The translations under genes were made by a program, and so were the position numbers. 64,000 nt of DNA, from positions 16,875,001 through 16,939,000 of the forward strand of contig CM076948.1 of NCBI GenBank assembly GCA_039566865.1, written 5' to 3'. Under the pieces are notes generated by a model, which ran no database searches, was not told where the DNA came from, and saw only the letters and a list, made by a program, of their open reading frames with translations. The DNA comes from Aurelia coerulea. Taxonomy: Eukaryota > Cnidaria > Scyphozoa > Semaeostomeae > Ulmaridae. Below are positions 1 to 13,200 of this stretch, piece after piece (the stretch's first letter is position 1; the number at the start of each line of letters is the position of its first letter).

Positions 1-1010
1 TGCTGCCCTAACAGTGACAGGAACTTGGAGAGGAATGTCTCGGGAAAGGCTGTATAACAACATGGATGGGAATCATTGACCTCAAGAAGATGGAGTAGAC
101 GTCTTCTTCTTTCTTATAAATTCATCAATAATTAGACCCCTGATTTACACAAAGAACCCTATTTCACCACTGCATGATAATAACTACTCCTTTCGGAATC
201 TACCAGTAGTAGGCCAAATAAAGGCAAGCACAGAACAATTAAAATCTTGTTTCTGCCCTGACTCTTTATCTGAATGGAATAAAATTGATACCGAAATAAG
301 AGAATCCCCTTCTGTTAGGGTCCTTAGGAAGAAATTATTTTTCAAATTGGGTCTCCTGCTAGTTCTGTATATGGTATTCATAGGGATTGCATATCTAACT
401 CAGTTAAGGGTGGGGCTAAGCAAACTCAATTTCCACAAATTCAAACATAATTTTAAAGATACAATCAATCCAATGTGTCCAGTAAATGATGGCATAGAGG
501 ATACGGAGCATTTCTTGCTGCTCTGCAATTCTTTCAGAGAGCATAGATGCAGTCTTCTCGCTGGTGTCAATGATGTACTCGAAACTTATGGATATTCTGG
601 GGGTTCAGATATCAATATGTTGCAACTTCTTCCGCATGGAAACAAAAGTTTGCCCTTAGAAGCAAACAAATTAATCTTAAATTTAACTATTAAGTACATT
701 TCTGAAACAGAACGCTTTGGTTGAAGGTTACTGGAATCCCTGAATAGAGCATCCAAATCCCTTCTGTATGTGTTTGTTTTTGATAGTTATGTTTGTTTGT
801 AATTATGTGGTGTCTTAAGGAAGCTTGCAACCAAAGAATAGATTTTACGTTGCCTTTCTTGGTTCTAGCCTTTAAAATCTTTACTCGCAATTATTTGGTT
901 GCACGATGCCTTAACTACACCTAGCTATGTGTACTACCTGTAGCTGTAGGTATAGTAATTAGTAATCATGTACTGTAAATTTTTAAAGGAATATACATAT
1001 AAAGAAACCG
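1..1010 (+). mobile_element. Non-LTR retrotransposon family A, C-terminal fragment (truncated by window)
   Basis: Frames continuing from base 1 encode the C-terminal part of a non-LTR RT polyprotein: an LSEWNK segment, then LTQLRVGLSKLNFHKFKHNF and a CPVND...TEHFLLLC zinc-knuckle-like motif, ending ISETERFG at 724. A 3' UTR follows. Frames shift at least twice before 347, so it is a pseudogene. Related tails lie at 2810, 24560 and 46090. Confidence 0.8.
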
Positions 1011-1183
1011 AATTTAAAGGTTGAGATGGCATGATATCCGTAAATATAATCAAGGCATAATTTAATGGATTCAAATGATTTCATAGTTAATAAGGACAAA
1101 GCATTGCATAAAAGGTCTAAACTCAAAAAAACTAAATTCAGAAACAAGCGTATTGATACATTTAATATTTGGAAATGGAAATA

Positions 1184-1282
1184 TCACTCATTAAACTGAG
1201 ATGGATTCCATGCGCCTTGATGATTTCCTTGAGCAACATTTTTCATCCTTTTCCAAGATTTATTGTTGGTTTTTAATGCCAT
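1184..1282 (-). CDS. CFAP263: CFAP263 terminal exon with TGA stop
   Basis: This exon encodes MALKTNNKSWKRM and about 19 further residues, ending QFNE then TGA at 1184-1186. The acceptor is TTGTTTTCAG. ADMALK across the junction matches the family's IAEMSLK/MALK, with the conserved later Trp (KSW). Sequence after that is lineage-specific. An AATAAA-type signal was not assigned because a non-LTR tail occupies the downstream side. Confidence 0.82.
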   Translation of the reverse strand: MALKTNNKSWKRMKNVAQGNHQGAWNPSQFNE

Positions 1283-4200
1283 CTGAAAACAAGAGAATAT
1301 CTCTGTAAGAATTTAAAAATTATCCAGGTCACATTTCCAAGCTACCAGAGACGGATCTAGTCTGGGAGCCAAGGAGAAGCGATGCATCCCCTTCAAGCAG
1401 TAAGCATGTTCTTAACGACAATTTGCATGATAGACACAAAAACTAACCAAAACTCATTGCCACGAGTGATAACAGAGAAACAAATACAAATGATCTTAAA
1501 AAGGATATGGAAAGAGCAACATGGAAAATGGTTTGTGTATTTGATGATGGTGAGGACAGTGTTTTTGCCTGGGAATATTTGTGTCGTAAAATAGTGCAAC
1601 AGCAAATCAAAAGGTGTAAGGTTAAAATCAAGCAAGGATCTTTACCAATGAATAATGTCAAATTGAGAAAAGAAATGAAGAGGATGTACAAGTTACTTAA
1701 TGAGTTAACGAGGCTCAAAATTTCCCACGAGATTATCAAAGATGGTTTAAACCTGGTTTTCACTAGCCTGCGTGCAGACCCATTGTCCAAAGGAGGAAAG
1801 GGTCTGCGCAACTACGAGCCAAAGCTTGCCGGGCCTTCTCGTAATTTATTCTGATGGCCTCGTAATAAGTCACTAAATATTACTTGATCCAATCCTCCCA
1901 ATGTAGAATTTTCTATGGCTGTTGTATCTCTTTGTTTGGCCTTTTTGCAAAGCGTTGTTTGTTAGTCAAACGATTGTTTCAAAGATTAATGAACATAAAG
2001 GCATGTTTTGACAAGTTCTTTTGAATTCGTCAGAGCAATGATTCAGCAATCTTACCTTTTGAAATAGTGTTCTAGAACTTTCAAAGGTCCTTGTTTTCTT
2101 CTTTTGTGTGATTGTTATCAGACAGAATAGGTTTCTCTTCCTCAGGGACAGATATTTCATATTTATCACAAAGGACGCAAGAGCGGACTAAAAACAAAAC
2201 CATCATGTGAAACGCGATCTGAGCATGAGACAGTTTGCTATGTATTTTTAAATTAATAAATGTTGTTTCTTGAATATATTCTCAAATACAATTTCGTCAA
2301 AATCTTTTCTGTGGTGCGCCATTTTGATTTCAGTGCGACTGACCACTGGTATTTCCTGTAGTTGCATAATTACATGGTCTTTTGTGATATTGCATAAATT
2401 AAATTCCAGAAACCTAGAATGAGCGGCAAGCTTTGGCTCGTAGTTGCGCAGACCCTTTCCTCCTTTGGACAATGGGTCTGCGCGCAGGCTAGGTTTTCAC
2501 TAGAGTCATAAGAATCATAAAAGTCGTAAGAAACATAATTTCGAAATCCTATCATGTGTACGATCTTTGTTGTTCTTCTGCTATGGCTTTCTATTGTGTT
2601 CCACATTATGTAAAATCTTATGTATATCTTTCCTTGGAAACAGACTCTGGTCGACTTTGCCAAATGCAGTGAAATAAGCAAGCACGCTTCCTTTCTTTCA
2701 AGACCTGATCAGATGTTGGAAGGGCGAGAGCTGCAACTGTAGGCTATGCAAAACATATATACCAGAAGTTGGATGTCTAACATGACATGCAGCCATAATT
2801 CAATATAGCTTCTTCACTTAAGAAGAAGAACTCTACAAAATCTCCAAAGGAAGGAATCAACTCACAAAGTTATATATGGCGATCAAGTGCTTTGTGGTGA
2901 CTTGAACAGAAATATATTTGAATTAACTTTACGCTTCATTCACGAAACTGGTCGGTTTTTATTAAGATCTTTTCACGTCAGATATCATGCATCTTTATTT
3001 TTCACTTGAACAACACAAACGCACTGCGCTCGTGACCCCATTAAATTTATCGCAACCCTGACCTGACATCTAACGTAAGACAGTCTCTAGCATAGTATCC
3101 ATTAGTTTCTAATCGTTCGCAGTGTAGTTGTATTTAGTTGAATGTTGCGTGTCTTCTTACATTGGCATGGGATATTCATTGTCTTTCACTCCCCATGGTA
3201 TCGTTCCTGTGGTGTTGTATAGTCATTAAACGCGTATATTAGTATATAATATTTGTTGTAATATTCATATCAATAAAGAAAAAACCCGCAAAGTTCACTT
3301 ACACGGCGAGGTTACATTATGCTAGCGGTCGAAGCATGACCATCCACCATGACACTAAGGGCCTGTTTATATGGGGAAAAACACCTCACCTGCCAGACCA
3401 GGGGCTGACAGGCGAGGTAAATTTCAGCCACTGTTTATATAAGATTTTTACGTCGCCTGTCAGCCCCAGGGCTGAGAGGCGAGGTGGAGTAATGTCTCTC
3501 TCATCCGTGAAATCAGAACGAATTAACCAATAGAAATCAAGGAAGAAAACCAATACACCTCACCATACCGGTAGTGTTTCATTTATATGGAAAAATTGCA
3601 CCTCACCCAGGTGAGATTCCACCTCTGGTGAGGCGATATCTCACCATACCGGTGGTGTCGCGTTTGTCATATAAACGCGAAATGAAAAAGCAATGGGATT
3701 CTATAGGAAGGAGGAATCTCGCCTGTCAGCCCCGGGTCTGGCAGGTGAGGTGTTTTCTCCATATAAACAGGCCCTAAGTTCCGAATATTCCTTTCTTCCA
3801 AAGACATCTGCAACGAGGTCATCTCATGAAACGCCACTCGTCATCTGACTGTGAAACTATACAAACGCTTTGCATACACTTTAGGCAACCACAAACAACA
3901 ATTCCAACTTCAGAGAAAAGGTTGTAGCTGATTTACCCACTCCTGACACCAAAAATGCTCAAAATGAACAAAACTAGTAAAATCCTCCATACCTTTTGTC
4001 GAAGATTGTAGCTCTGATCATGTTTCACCAAGAAAATAAAATGAAATGTTTAGACAACTTGATTTGATGGAGAATCTTTTTTCCTTGTCAAGAAATAATC
4101 TGCAATTTGATATTCTATTTCAGCCTTTTACGAATGGGGACCAATATAAACAAATGTTTAATATACTCACGTCAGCTATCTCGACTTTTCTCTCCCAACT

Positions 4201-7200
4201 GTTAACCTTGGTTAAACAGAAAGAAATAAGATAAAGATATATATTTCTTGATAAACAAGTAAATAAAGTAAAATATAAGCACTTTGATGCGAATTGAAAT
4301 AAGCACGACGTTTCGAGCATAGCCCGTTATCAAGCAAAGAAATATTAGTAGAACCGACACTAATCAAGCTAAAAGAGCGGCAGATTCGAAGGATAAGAAT
4401 AGTAATCAAGGGAATCGATGTGACGTAAAGATGACTGAGAATAAGAAAGAGATGTAGGAATAAAATTGTGATAAATAGAATGTTATTGGAGATATGTAAA
4501 TTGCTTGTTGAGTCCTGAAGGGTACAATGTTCCAAGTTTAAAAATGATCCGTTTCTCCAATGTTTTTCTTTTATTGCTTTCTGTAGATGCATATAGTAGG
4601 CCGAGAATTGACATATCATCTGTAGAATGGTTTGGTTGGTAGGTTGTAGAATGGTTTTTCAACCTACCAAGCCATTCTACAGATGTACAATTGTACAATT
4701 GCACTACACGCAACAAGAGGAATTTTTGAATATATATTTCTTGTATGAAATCAGGGACGTAGGAAGCATCTCCAACTTGAGGGGGCACGACACTTCAAGG
4801 GCACTTCTTTCATTAAGCTAAAGGGGCACTTCCTGGAAATTAAAAGGGCACTTCTTTGTTTATTGCAAAATCTTGGGGGGGGGCACATGCCCCCAGTGCC
4901 CCCGGTTCCTAATGGTACGATAAAAACTATCCTTAAGTTTAAATGCCAAAATTTTGGTAAAGCATAAGCATATTGCAATATTAATAGTTATACACCAGAC
5001 TTCAAATCTGAAACAATTTTGTCAAAAGTTCTGACATTTTGCTCGGAAAAATCTATTGTTGGTTGCAGATATCAGATCGAAGAATCCAAGATATAGAGCA
5101 GAGGGTATACATCTTTCAAGAATTCATCTTTGTTTAAGAATATTTACAAAACAATACCGGGAGCGCCAATATAAACTATGAACGTTTGGCAGGCCACAAT
5201 AAATCGTACACTGTACCGATTTTGAAGATTCATGACTTAATCTTTAGCAAAAAAGCCTGAATTAGATTCTAGGATTTCTTGCACGTTCATTTTTTATCAG
5301 TATTTAGAGCTAAAAGCGAGTTTCTTAAGATTTTCGTTCTCGAAAACACTGAAAACGATCAAAAAACGTAGAACTAGCGAAACAACCGTCATGTAATGTC
5401 TCTCTGAATGGCACTCCGATAAACCAAACTACGAGCTATGAATATTTGGGAATCACCCTGGACAATCACCTAACAATGAGTATGCAAATTGACAAGATCT
5501 ACAAGCGAGCCTCAAGTCGGGTAAAACTCCTGCAAAGAATTCGTCCCAACATCTCTCCACTTGTTGCGGAGAAAATATACAGCGTTATGATAAGGCCTGT
5601 GCTACTCTACTGCTATCCCATTTATCTAAGCGTAGGTGAAAGTGCCAAGAAAAAGCTGCAGTCAATCCAAGACAGAGCCCATAAGATAATAGCTCCTACT
5701 AAGTACACGACCCTGAAGATGGACACATTGGATCAAATCCGGAAAAAACGAGTATCGATCGACGTGTTTAAGTCTTTAAATGATTCTTGCCCTCCACCAC
5801 TGCGAAACATGTTTCAGCGTTTTAATCATGGCAAGGATACACGAGGAAACGGCTCACGTCTTATATTGCCAAGAGTTAAAACAGAAGCAGGAAGAAAAAC
5901 GTTTGCCTTTCAAGGTGCACTAATTTTTAATGGATTGTCATCCAACATTCAGAACGAATCTTTCTTTGTAAACTTTAAACGTAAGATAGATAATCTAAGC
6001 TTTGCATGATAATCGTATAGTATTTTAGCTTTTCAATTTTTTACTTTGTCAACAGTTTCTTTAAACAGGACCCTTATTGATAGCAGTATTTTACTTGTAC
6101 TGAAAAGGCGTATCCTGTATAAATATGTATTATTATTATATTATTATTATAACAAGTTTTCTAAAGACTCAACATGAATGGATAAGAGAAAACGTTTCCG
6201 GGGTGATTTGGGGATGTAGAAATTGATCAATTGGGACATAGAAGTTGGTGTGCCACAAGGTTCGTGTCTTGGCCCTCTTCTCTTCCTCATCTACATTAAT
6301 GATCTCCTCCCACAGGCTGTCCAAGATGCTAGCGTGTCCATGTATGCTGATGATACCAGTTTGTGCTACCAGTCTCACGATTTGACTCGGCTGATTGAAG
6401 CTATTAACAGTGATCTCAAGAAGCTGGATACTTGGTTGCAAGGCAACAAGCTTTCGTTGAATGTAGCAAAAACTCATTCCATGCTTATTTCCACCAAGCA
6501 GAGACAGATCATCCTCAAAGGTCAAAATAAAGAATTGACATTGAAAATACGCGATAATGAGCTCGACGTTGTCAAAAAGACAAAATACCTTGGTGTGCAA
6601 ATTGACTGCTCTTTGGATTGGAAAGAACAAATCAAAGCGATCTCTACCAAGGTCCCGGGGGGGGGGGGTAACTTGGACCAAAAGATGATGGGGGTGTGCC
6701 GCCCAAAATGTAGCGTCATACCCACCCTTATCAATTCACATACTTTTCTCATACCCACTTTTAAGGATTTGGAGAAAAACATACCCAGTTTTATGGTTTC
6801 CTAATTGAACTGTATGTAACATGCAAGGGATCGAATAAGAACGTAAATAAACTACAACTAACATTTTATACGTTTTTCTTTATAAGAAACTTGGATCTGG
6901 CCATAGCACTAAATGTTTCATAATTCAACAAGCAAATTTTCGCATTTTAGTACTGTAAAGTTTCTTAATTTGTTTCTCATCTTTTAAACGCATGAATTGC
7001 CACTGTGGTCCCAACACTGCAGCAGATACGTTTCTTGAGATTTACAGTGGCGGCCTGGCTTTTTTCGTAAGGTATGCCAAAATTTCTCGGTGTGTCAAAA
7101 GTTCTGGCTTGTTTCGTACCAAAATTTTGGAAAACTGTGAAACCATTATTTTCAAATACAAATGCTATGAGTGAAAAAATCACCCTGATTGAAGACGATA

Positions 7201-10200
7201 AGATACTCTCGAAGGACGCAGAGGTTGCAGAGTGCTTTAATACACATTTCACTAATATAACAGACAGTCTGGATATAGCTCCTACATTTAGAGAGGTTCA
7301 TGAGGTGGCAGATGACACTACGATCGAACAATTGACAACTATGGCAATTCAAAAATATAATACGCACCCCAGTATTATAGCAATCAAACAGAAATATGGA
7401 CCCAATGGAGATAAATTTGAATTTTCTCATGTAAACCCATGGGAGGTCGAAAATCAACTTGATTCTTTAAATGTAAAGAAATCGCACAGTGGAATTATCC
7501 CAACGTTCTTGCTCAAAGCAACCAAAAATGTCATTTGCCCTTTCCTGACAGACTGTATAAACTGTGCCATCCACGAGTCAGCCTTTCCGGATAAACTAAA
7601 AGAAGCTGATATATCCTCAATATTCAAAAAGGATGAGGCAACTCTTAAAGAAAATTATAGGCCCCTAAGTGTTCTTCATTCAACATCTAAGATTTATGAG
7701 AGACTCTTAAAAGATCAAATTATCAAATTTTTTGACAACAAATTCTCAAATCTTCTCTCTGCGTTTCGTGAAGGATATAGCACCCAGCACTCTTTAATCA
7801 GAGTAATTGAAAAATGGAGGAAGTGTTTGGATTCATCTGGAATAGTGGGGACTATATTGATGGATTTGTCAAAAGCGTTTGACTGCTTGCCTCATGATCT
7901 TCTAATTGCTAAGCTGGAGGCCTATGGATTCAGTGTAAATAGCCTGTGCTTGATCTATAGCTATCTAAAAAATAGGATGCAAAGGGTTAAAATTGGATCG
8001 GTAAAGAGCTCACAACAAATCGTTAGAGCGGGAATCCCACAGGGTTCTGTTTTGGGACCAGTATTATTTAATATATTCATCAATGACATCTTTCTCTTAA
8101 AATTAGACTCAGACTTGTGCAATTTTGCAGATGATACCACACTCTATGCGTGTGGCTGTAGTCTGGACGAAATTGTCCCAAGGCTGGAAAATGACCTTAG
8201 CGCACTTATAGAATGGTTTTTTGAAAACGGAATGGTAGCAAACCCTGGCAAATTTCAAGTGATGTTTCTTGGATTGAAAGAAAAAAATACCTTGCGTCTC
8301 AATATCAATGATAACAAAATACTAACTACGAATAAGGTTAAATTGTTGGGCATAGAGATTGACAACGCGTTGACTTTCACTGCCCATATACAAAATTTGT
8401 GCTCCAAGGTAAATAGAAAGATAAATGCCTTCTCAAGGCTAAATACTTATATCTCAAGACCACAGGCCATGTTGATATGTAATGCCGTAATACTGTCCAA
8501 TTTCAACTATTGCCCGTTGATCTGGCTTTTTTCTACGAAAGCTGCTAATAACGAAATAAACCGCACACACAAACGTGCACTAAGGATCCTCTTCAAGGAC
8601 TATGACTCTTCCTTTGATGAGTTACTGGAGAAAAGCGAAAGCGTGAAAATACATGTTCAAAATCTCCAGAAACTGATGATCGAAATTTACAAAACAATGA
8701 ACAACTTGAACCCCTCATATATTTGGGAATTTCATGAAGAAAAGGTTGTGAAATACAACCTACGAACAAAAAATTTATGTCGATTGCCAAAAACACGAAC
8801 AACAAAATTTGGAATAGAGTCATTATCCTTTAGAGGAAGCCTCCTTTGGAACACCCTTAGTGACCAGATAAAAGCACTTCCAAAAGTTGCAGCTTTCAAA
8901 AGAGCGATCAAGCACTGGCTTGGCGATAAGTGTAATTGCCGGATTTGTTAATAGCCAGAATTGTAAATTTGTATATTTTCTATTAAAGTTGTTTTTGTAA
9001 ATAGTTGGTATAAATTAGTGATTATATTACTATTGTAAATAGACCAACTTTAAATAAGATTATTATCATATAGGTGGGGCCGGCAGCGAAATGGCGCTCC
9101 CTTATATCAAGCATTGTCGTCAAGTTTCTGACGAGATTGGCAATGTTGCAACTTTCTTACGCTTACTCTTTGACACCCTGACCTGCCCCAAGGCTAGATT
9201 CAGACATCTGAGTGACTAATGTAAATTCGACGGTCTGGGGGCGAAGCCCAGAAGAAAATTTGCTGCAACATGGAGCAAATTAAATGAGGTGTCTGGGGGC
9301 AAGGCGTTAGGAAAAATGTTGGGACCACGCCGTTTACTTAGGCTTAGAATGCATCTTCCAATACCACGAGGACTATTTTTGAAGAAACATCCTTTACTTT
9401 GGCTTAGAATTTATCGCCCAATATCATCCTTGCCTTCAGCGACGAGGAAGCCTTGATAGTTTTGTGACAGCTATCATCCTATATATCAAAGCAAGAGGAA
9501 TTTTTTGAAGAAATACCATTTACTTTGGCTTACAATCAATTGCGTGGCCAGGGTAAATTAAGTGGGGGGGATGAAAATGAGGGGGTCTAGGGGCCCCCAG
9601 GAAACTTTCTAGGGCCACGTCCTTTATTTTAACTTAGAATGCATCTCCCAATATCATGCTTGTCATTTGCAACGAGAAAAACTTTGCTAGTTTTGTGACA
9701 GTTATCCTATGAATCAGGGCAAGATGCACGAGGAAAATTGTTGAAGAAAGATCCTTTACTTTGGCTTAAAATGCATCTCCCAATATCATGCTTGCCATTA
9801 GCAACAACAAAACTTTGATAGTTTTGTAACAGTTATCCTATGAACTATTAAGGTTTCAGGACAGTAAAACCAACCAATTTCTATCGGAATCACTACATTT
9901 TGAGACCCATATTTAGGGATTTTGAAGCTTTCGAACCCATCCTTATAAGCGGCACGTCCCGTTCAGCTACATATAGGAGTTACCCCCCCCCCCTCCGGGA
10001 CCAAGGTCTCTAGGGCAGTTGGTTTTTTGAAACATGCAAAGTCTTCTGTACCGAAAAAAACTTTGAAAACGCTCTATAGAGGTGTTGTTGAGCCGCATTT
10101 TCGATACTGTTGTTCTGTCTGGGGCTTTGCCGGTTTGACAGAAATTAGTCACTTGCAAAAACTTCAAACAGTGCTGCTAGGATTATTACGAATAGCAGCT

Positions 10201-13200
10201 TTGACGTCCCAAGTTTCTTACGCTTACTCTTTGACACCCTGACCTGCCCCAAGGCTAGATTCAGACATCTGAGTAGACCTCTAATTGAAGGGCTGGATGG
10301 AAGACCGTTGGCGAACTGGTTACTGACGAATCTAAGACAATGGTCTTCAAGTCCCTGAATGAGCTGGCTCCACAATGCCTCTGTGACCTCTTCACCCGCA
10401 ATTCGCAATGCTCATCATATAGCCTACGTAATACGGGGACCGACTTGAGATTACCGATGAAAAGGTCAACAAATGGTCAGAGATGTTTCTCGTATAGAGG
10501 TGCAAAACTGCGGAATAGCCTCTCAGCCGAGACAAAGCAGGCATCCTCTCTATATAGTTTTAAGAAAACTATTTAAAGCAGGGGTTTCTTTTTTATTTAA
10601 AAAATTTTGAATGTCATTGTAAATTTGTTTTGAATATTGTAAATAGGGTTTTATAGTTTAATTTGAGTATTTTTTAGATTGTAATTAATGTTTTATCGGA
10701 GGGCCCCTTGAAAACCAGCTTCTGCTGAAGGGTAACTCTTCTTAAAAGAAATGAAAAAAGACAGAAAAAGAAAGTGCAAATCTCTGCACGAGCTTTATTT
10801 CAATGATTTTGGCCTATTGCGAGGTTCTGTAACAGTTGCAATAAAGTGCCGCCCCAAGCCGTCACGACATCATCCAACATAACTCCATGCTTGTTGGCCT
10901 CATGACCCTTCCCTGCTTGTCTTTTTAATCCCCTTGACACAGGAATGCAACCTGCACCAAAGCATGAATTCAATGAAACTACAAAAGTAAAAACAATTCT
11001 TTATGTCATTGAAAATAATGATACATTTCTCCCAAGATAGAACCAACTCTCGTACAGCAGATTACAATTAATCGATTTCTAAATCCCAAATCATCACGAA
11101 AAAGTTGTTTCTTTGTCCATTCAAGTGGAGTCTTTAGAAAACTTGAACGACGTTTTTGATCGTTTTCAGCGTTCTCGAGAACGAAAATCTTAAGAAACTC
11201 GCTTCTAGCTCTAAAAACTGAAAACAAAAACAAAGTTGCAAAAAATCCTAGAATCTAATCGAGGCTTTTCGCTAAAGATGAATCTTCAAAATCGGCCCAG
11301 TGCACGATTTATTGTGGCCTGCCAAACAACGTGCATAGTTTATTTTGGCGCACCAGGTGCCGCCAATAGGCATTGGCGGCACTAAGACTTTAGTAAAAAA
11401 GAAGATGTCATCGTAATGCACTGGGATTATTCACAACCAATGACTTTTGCTTCAAGAAATTTGTCTATCTGGATAAGCAGTACGTTACCTCAAACTAATA
11501 TACAGTATATAGGCTAAATTGAAATGAAATAAAACTATATACCGATTTGCGCAGGCTGTACAATTCAGCTTTTTCTTTCACGTAGTCCATAACCTACAAT
11601 TCATTGAAAACAAATTCAGAGTTTTCTCTAGCTACGATCTATCGAATAACCAAAGAATAACAATACCAAAGGGGCCTTTCCGTAAGCATTTAAGTCCGTC
11701 TCAAATTGGATGTCACCTAAGATTGATGATAGCGCAAAATTGCTTTGCAAGACATTTCTATTGCTGTTATTCGCGGGCATTTGCAGGTAACATCTAATTT
11801 GAGACAGACAATAGTCAAGGGAGGTGCGTTGCAGTGAAGTCCGGTGGAGGTTATTGACAAATCTAAAGCAATACCAAAAAGATTCTTACGAGCCACGCAT
11901 AAAGATTTCACTTTGCTATAGTTGGATGGCCATTAAATAGCGAGAGCATTACACGAAGCATGAAAACAATTCCAAATTTTTAGTGAGAATTGAGCTTCCC
12001 TTGTAGAAGGGAGTAAAGGTTTCAATCTGACGTGTGAAGTTCGCCTCTAGTTACCAGCATGCAAATCTATAAATATTCATATACATAAAAAACTAAACCA
12101 TCCTTCAAATCAAACAGAATATATACATATAAAAACAAAAACTATTCATATACATATATACACATACATATATAGTGAACAATGAAGAAGAGGGACAACA
12201 TCCTCAGAGAGCAGGCATCGAGTTTATCTTTGCGCTTTTTTTCATTTATTCAGCTATCTGCTAACTAGTTTCGCCCACTATGGCATCTTCAGAGCAACTG
12301 ATTAAGTTAAAGTATTGACCTCTATTTATGGTAAAATTTATGTCCATATAAGGTTAATCAATTTACAGGTATCATTTTGTATTTTATAAGGTAAAATGTT
12401 CTTGTCATATGTTGTTAGCCTCGTTCTCGTTGTTTTTCAGTTGAGTCGTTATCGTTGTAGGGGTCGGACCTCGTGTCCTGGTGTTGCATTTTCGTGTTTT
12501 GTCTTTTGATGTCAGATCTTCTTTCATCGTTCTTCGAGCGTCGCTTTTCCAATTTTGTATACGGTGCTTCTTTGCCAGTGGCTGATTCCCTGAATCTTAA
12601 CCCAAATCGGGTGTACCTTTACCCTGTTCATTCAGTTCGGTTCGGTTCTTTTCTTTGGCGTTGTTCGCAGTGCGATGTTGTCTTTTCGATGTGCTGTTGT
12701 TACGGGGTTCTTTTTCCTTCGACGTCAGTGTGTAGTTCATAGTCAGATATTTTCCATGTGTTATGTTGTTGTTGTTGTTGTTGTTGTTGCTATTGTTGCT
12801 TGACGTATGTGGTTTGATTTCACGTCAGGTTGTTTCCGTTGTTTTCTGTATTGTTGTTGTTACTGCTATTGTTGTTGCTTTCGTCTGTCCTTTGATTTCA
12901 CGCCAGATTGATTTCATTGTTTTCTGCAGTCTTGCTGTTGCTGTTGCTATTGTTGTTGTTGTTGCTTTTGTTGCTTGACGTATGTCGTTTGATTCCACGT
13001 CAGATTGTTGAGTTGTTGTTGTCTTCGATCTGTTTCGTAGATTCTTTATTTTGTGATTTTGTATTCTTTATTCTTTATTTTGTGCTATTTCCTTGGTCTT
13101 TCTCAGCGCTTCCTGCTTCTTGATGACTCTTCGATGGTCTGCGTCCAGACCGCTTTATAATATATAGTGAACGATGAAGAAGAGGGACAACATCCTAAGA

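Larger units (their letters stand above)
6654..9999. mobile_element. hAT-like non-autonomous element, CCCGGGG ends, 8-bp TSD (copy 1)
   Basis: Ends CCCGGGGGGGGGGGTAACT and the inverse CTCCGGG are flanked by ACCAAGGT (6646-6653 and 10000-10007). Removing it restores the RT frame. Inside lie GGGTATG-type subterminal repeats, a CG-rich stretch and degenerate units of about 124 bp at 9340-9840. A whole RT element is inserted at about 7067-9069. Copy 2 (43550-45479) shows the uninterrupted form. Superfamily is inferred from the 8-bp TSD. Confidence 0.8.

Noticed and set aside
1507..1854. 115-codon plus ORF
   Set aside because: Its last third is the TIR of the 1764 element, which begins mid-frame; the same peptide recurs only where the TIR recurs.
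4752..4912. hAT MITE starting CAGGGACGTAGGAAG
   Set aside because: The right side ends GGTTCCTAATG without a matching inverse end or 8-bp duplication.
12473..13123. Leu/Val-rich frames resembling membrane proteins
   Set aside because: Produced by GTT/TTG repeats in a minisatellite.
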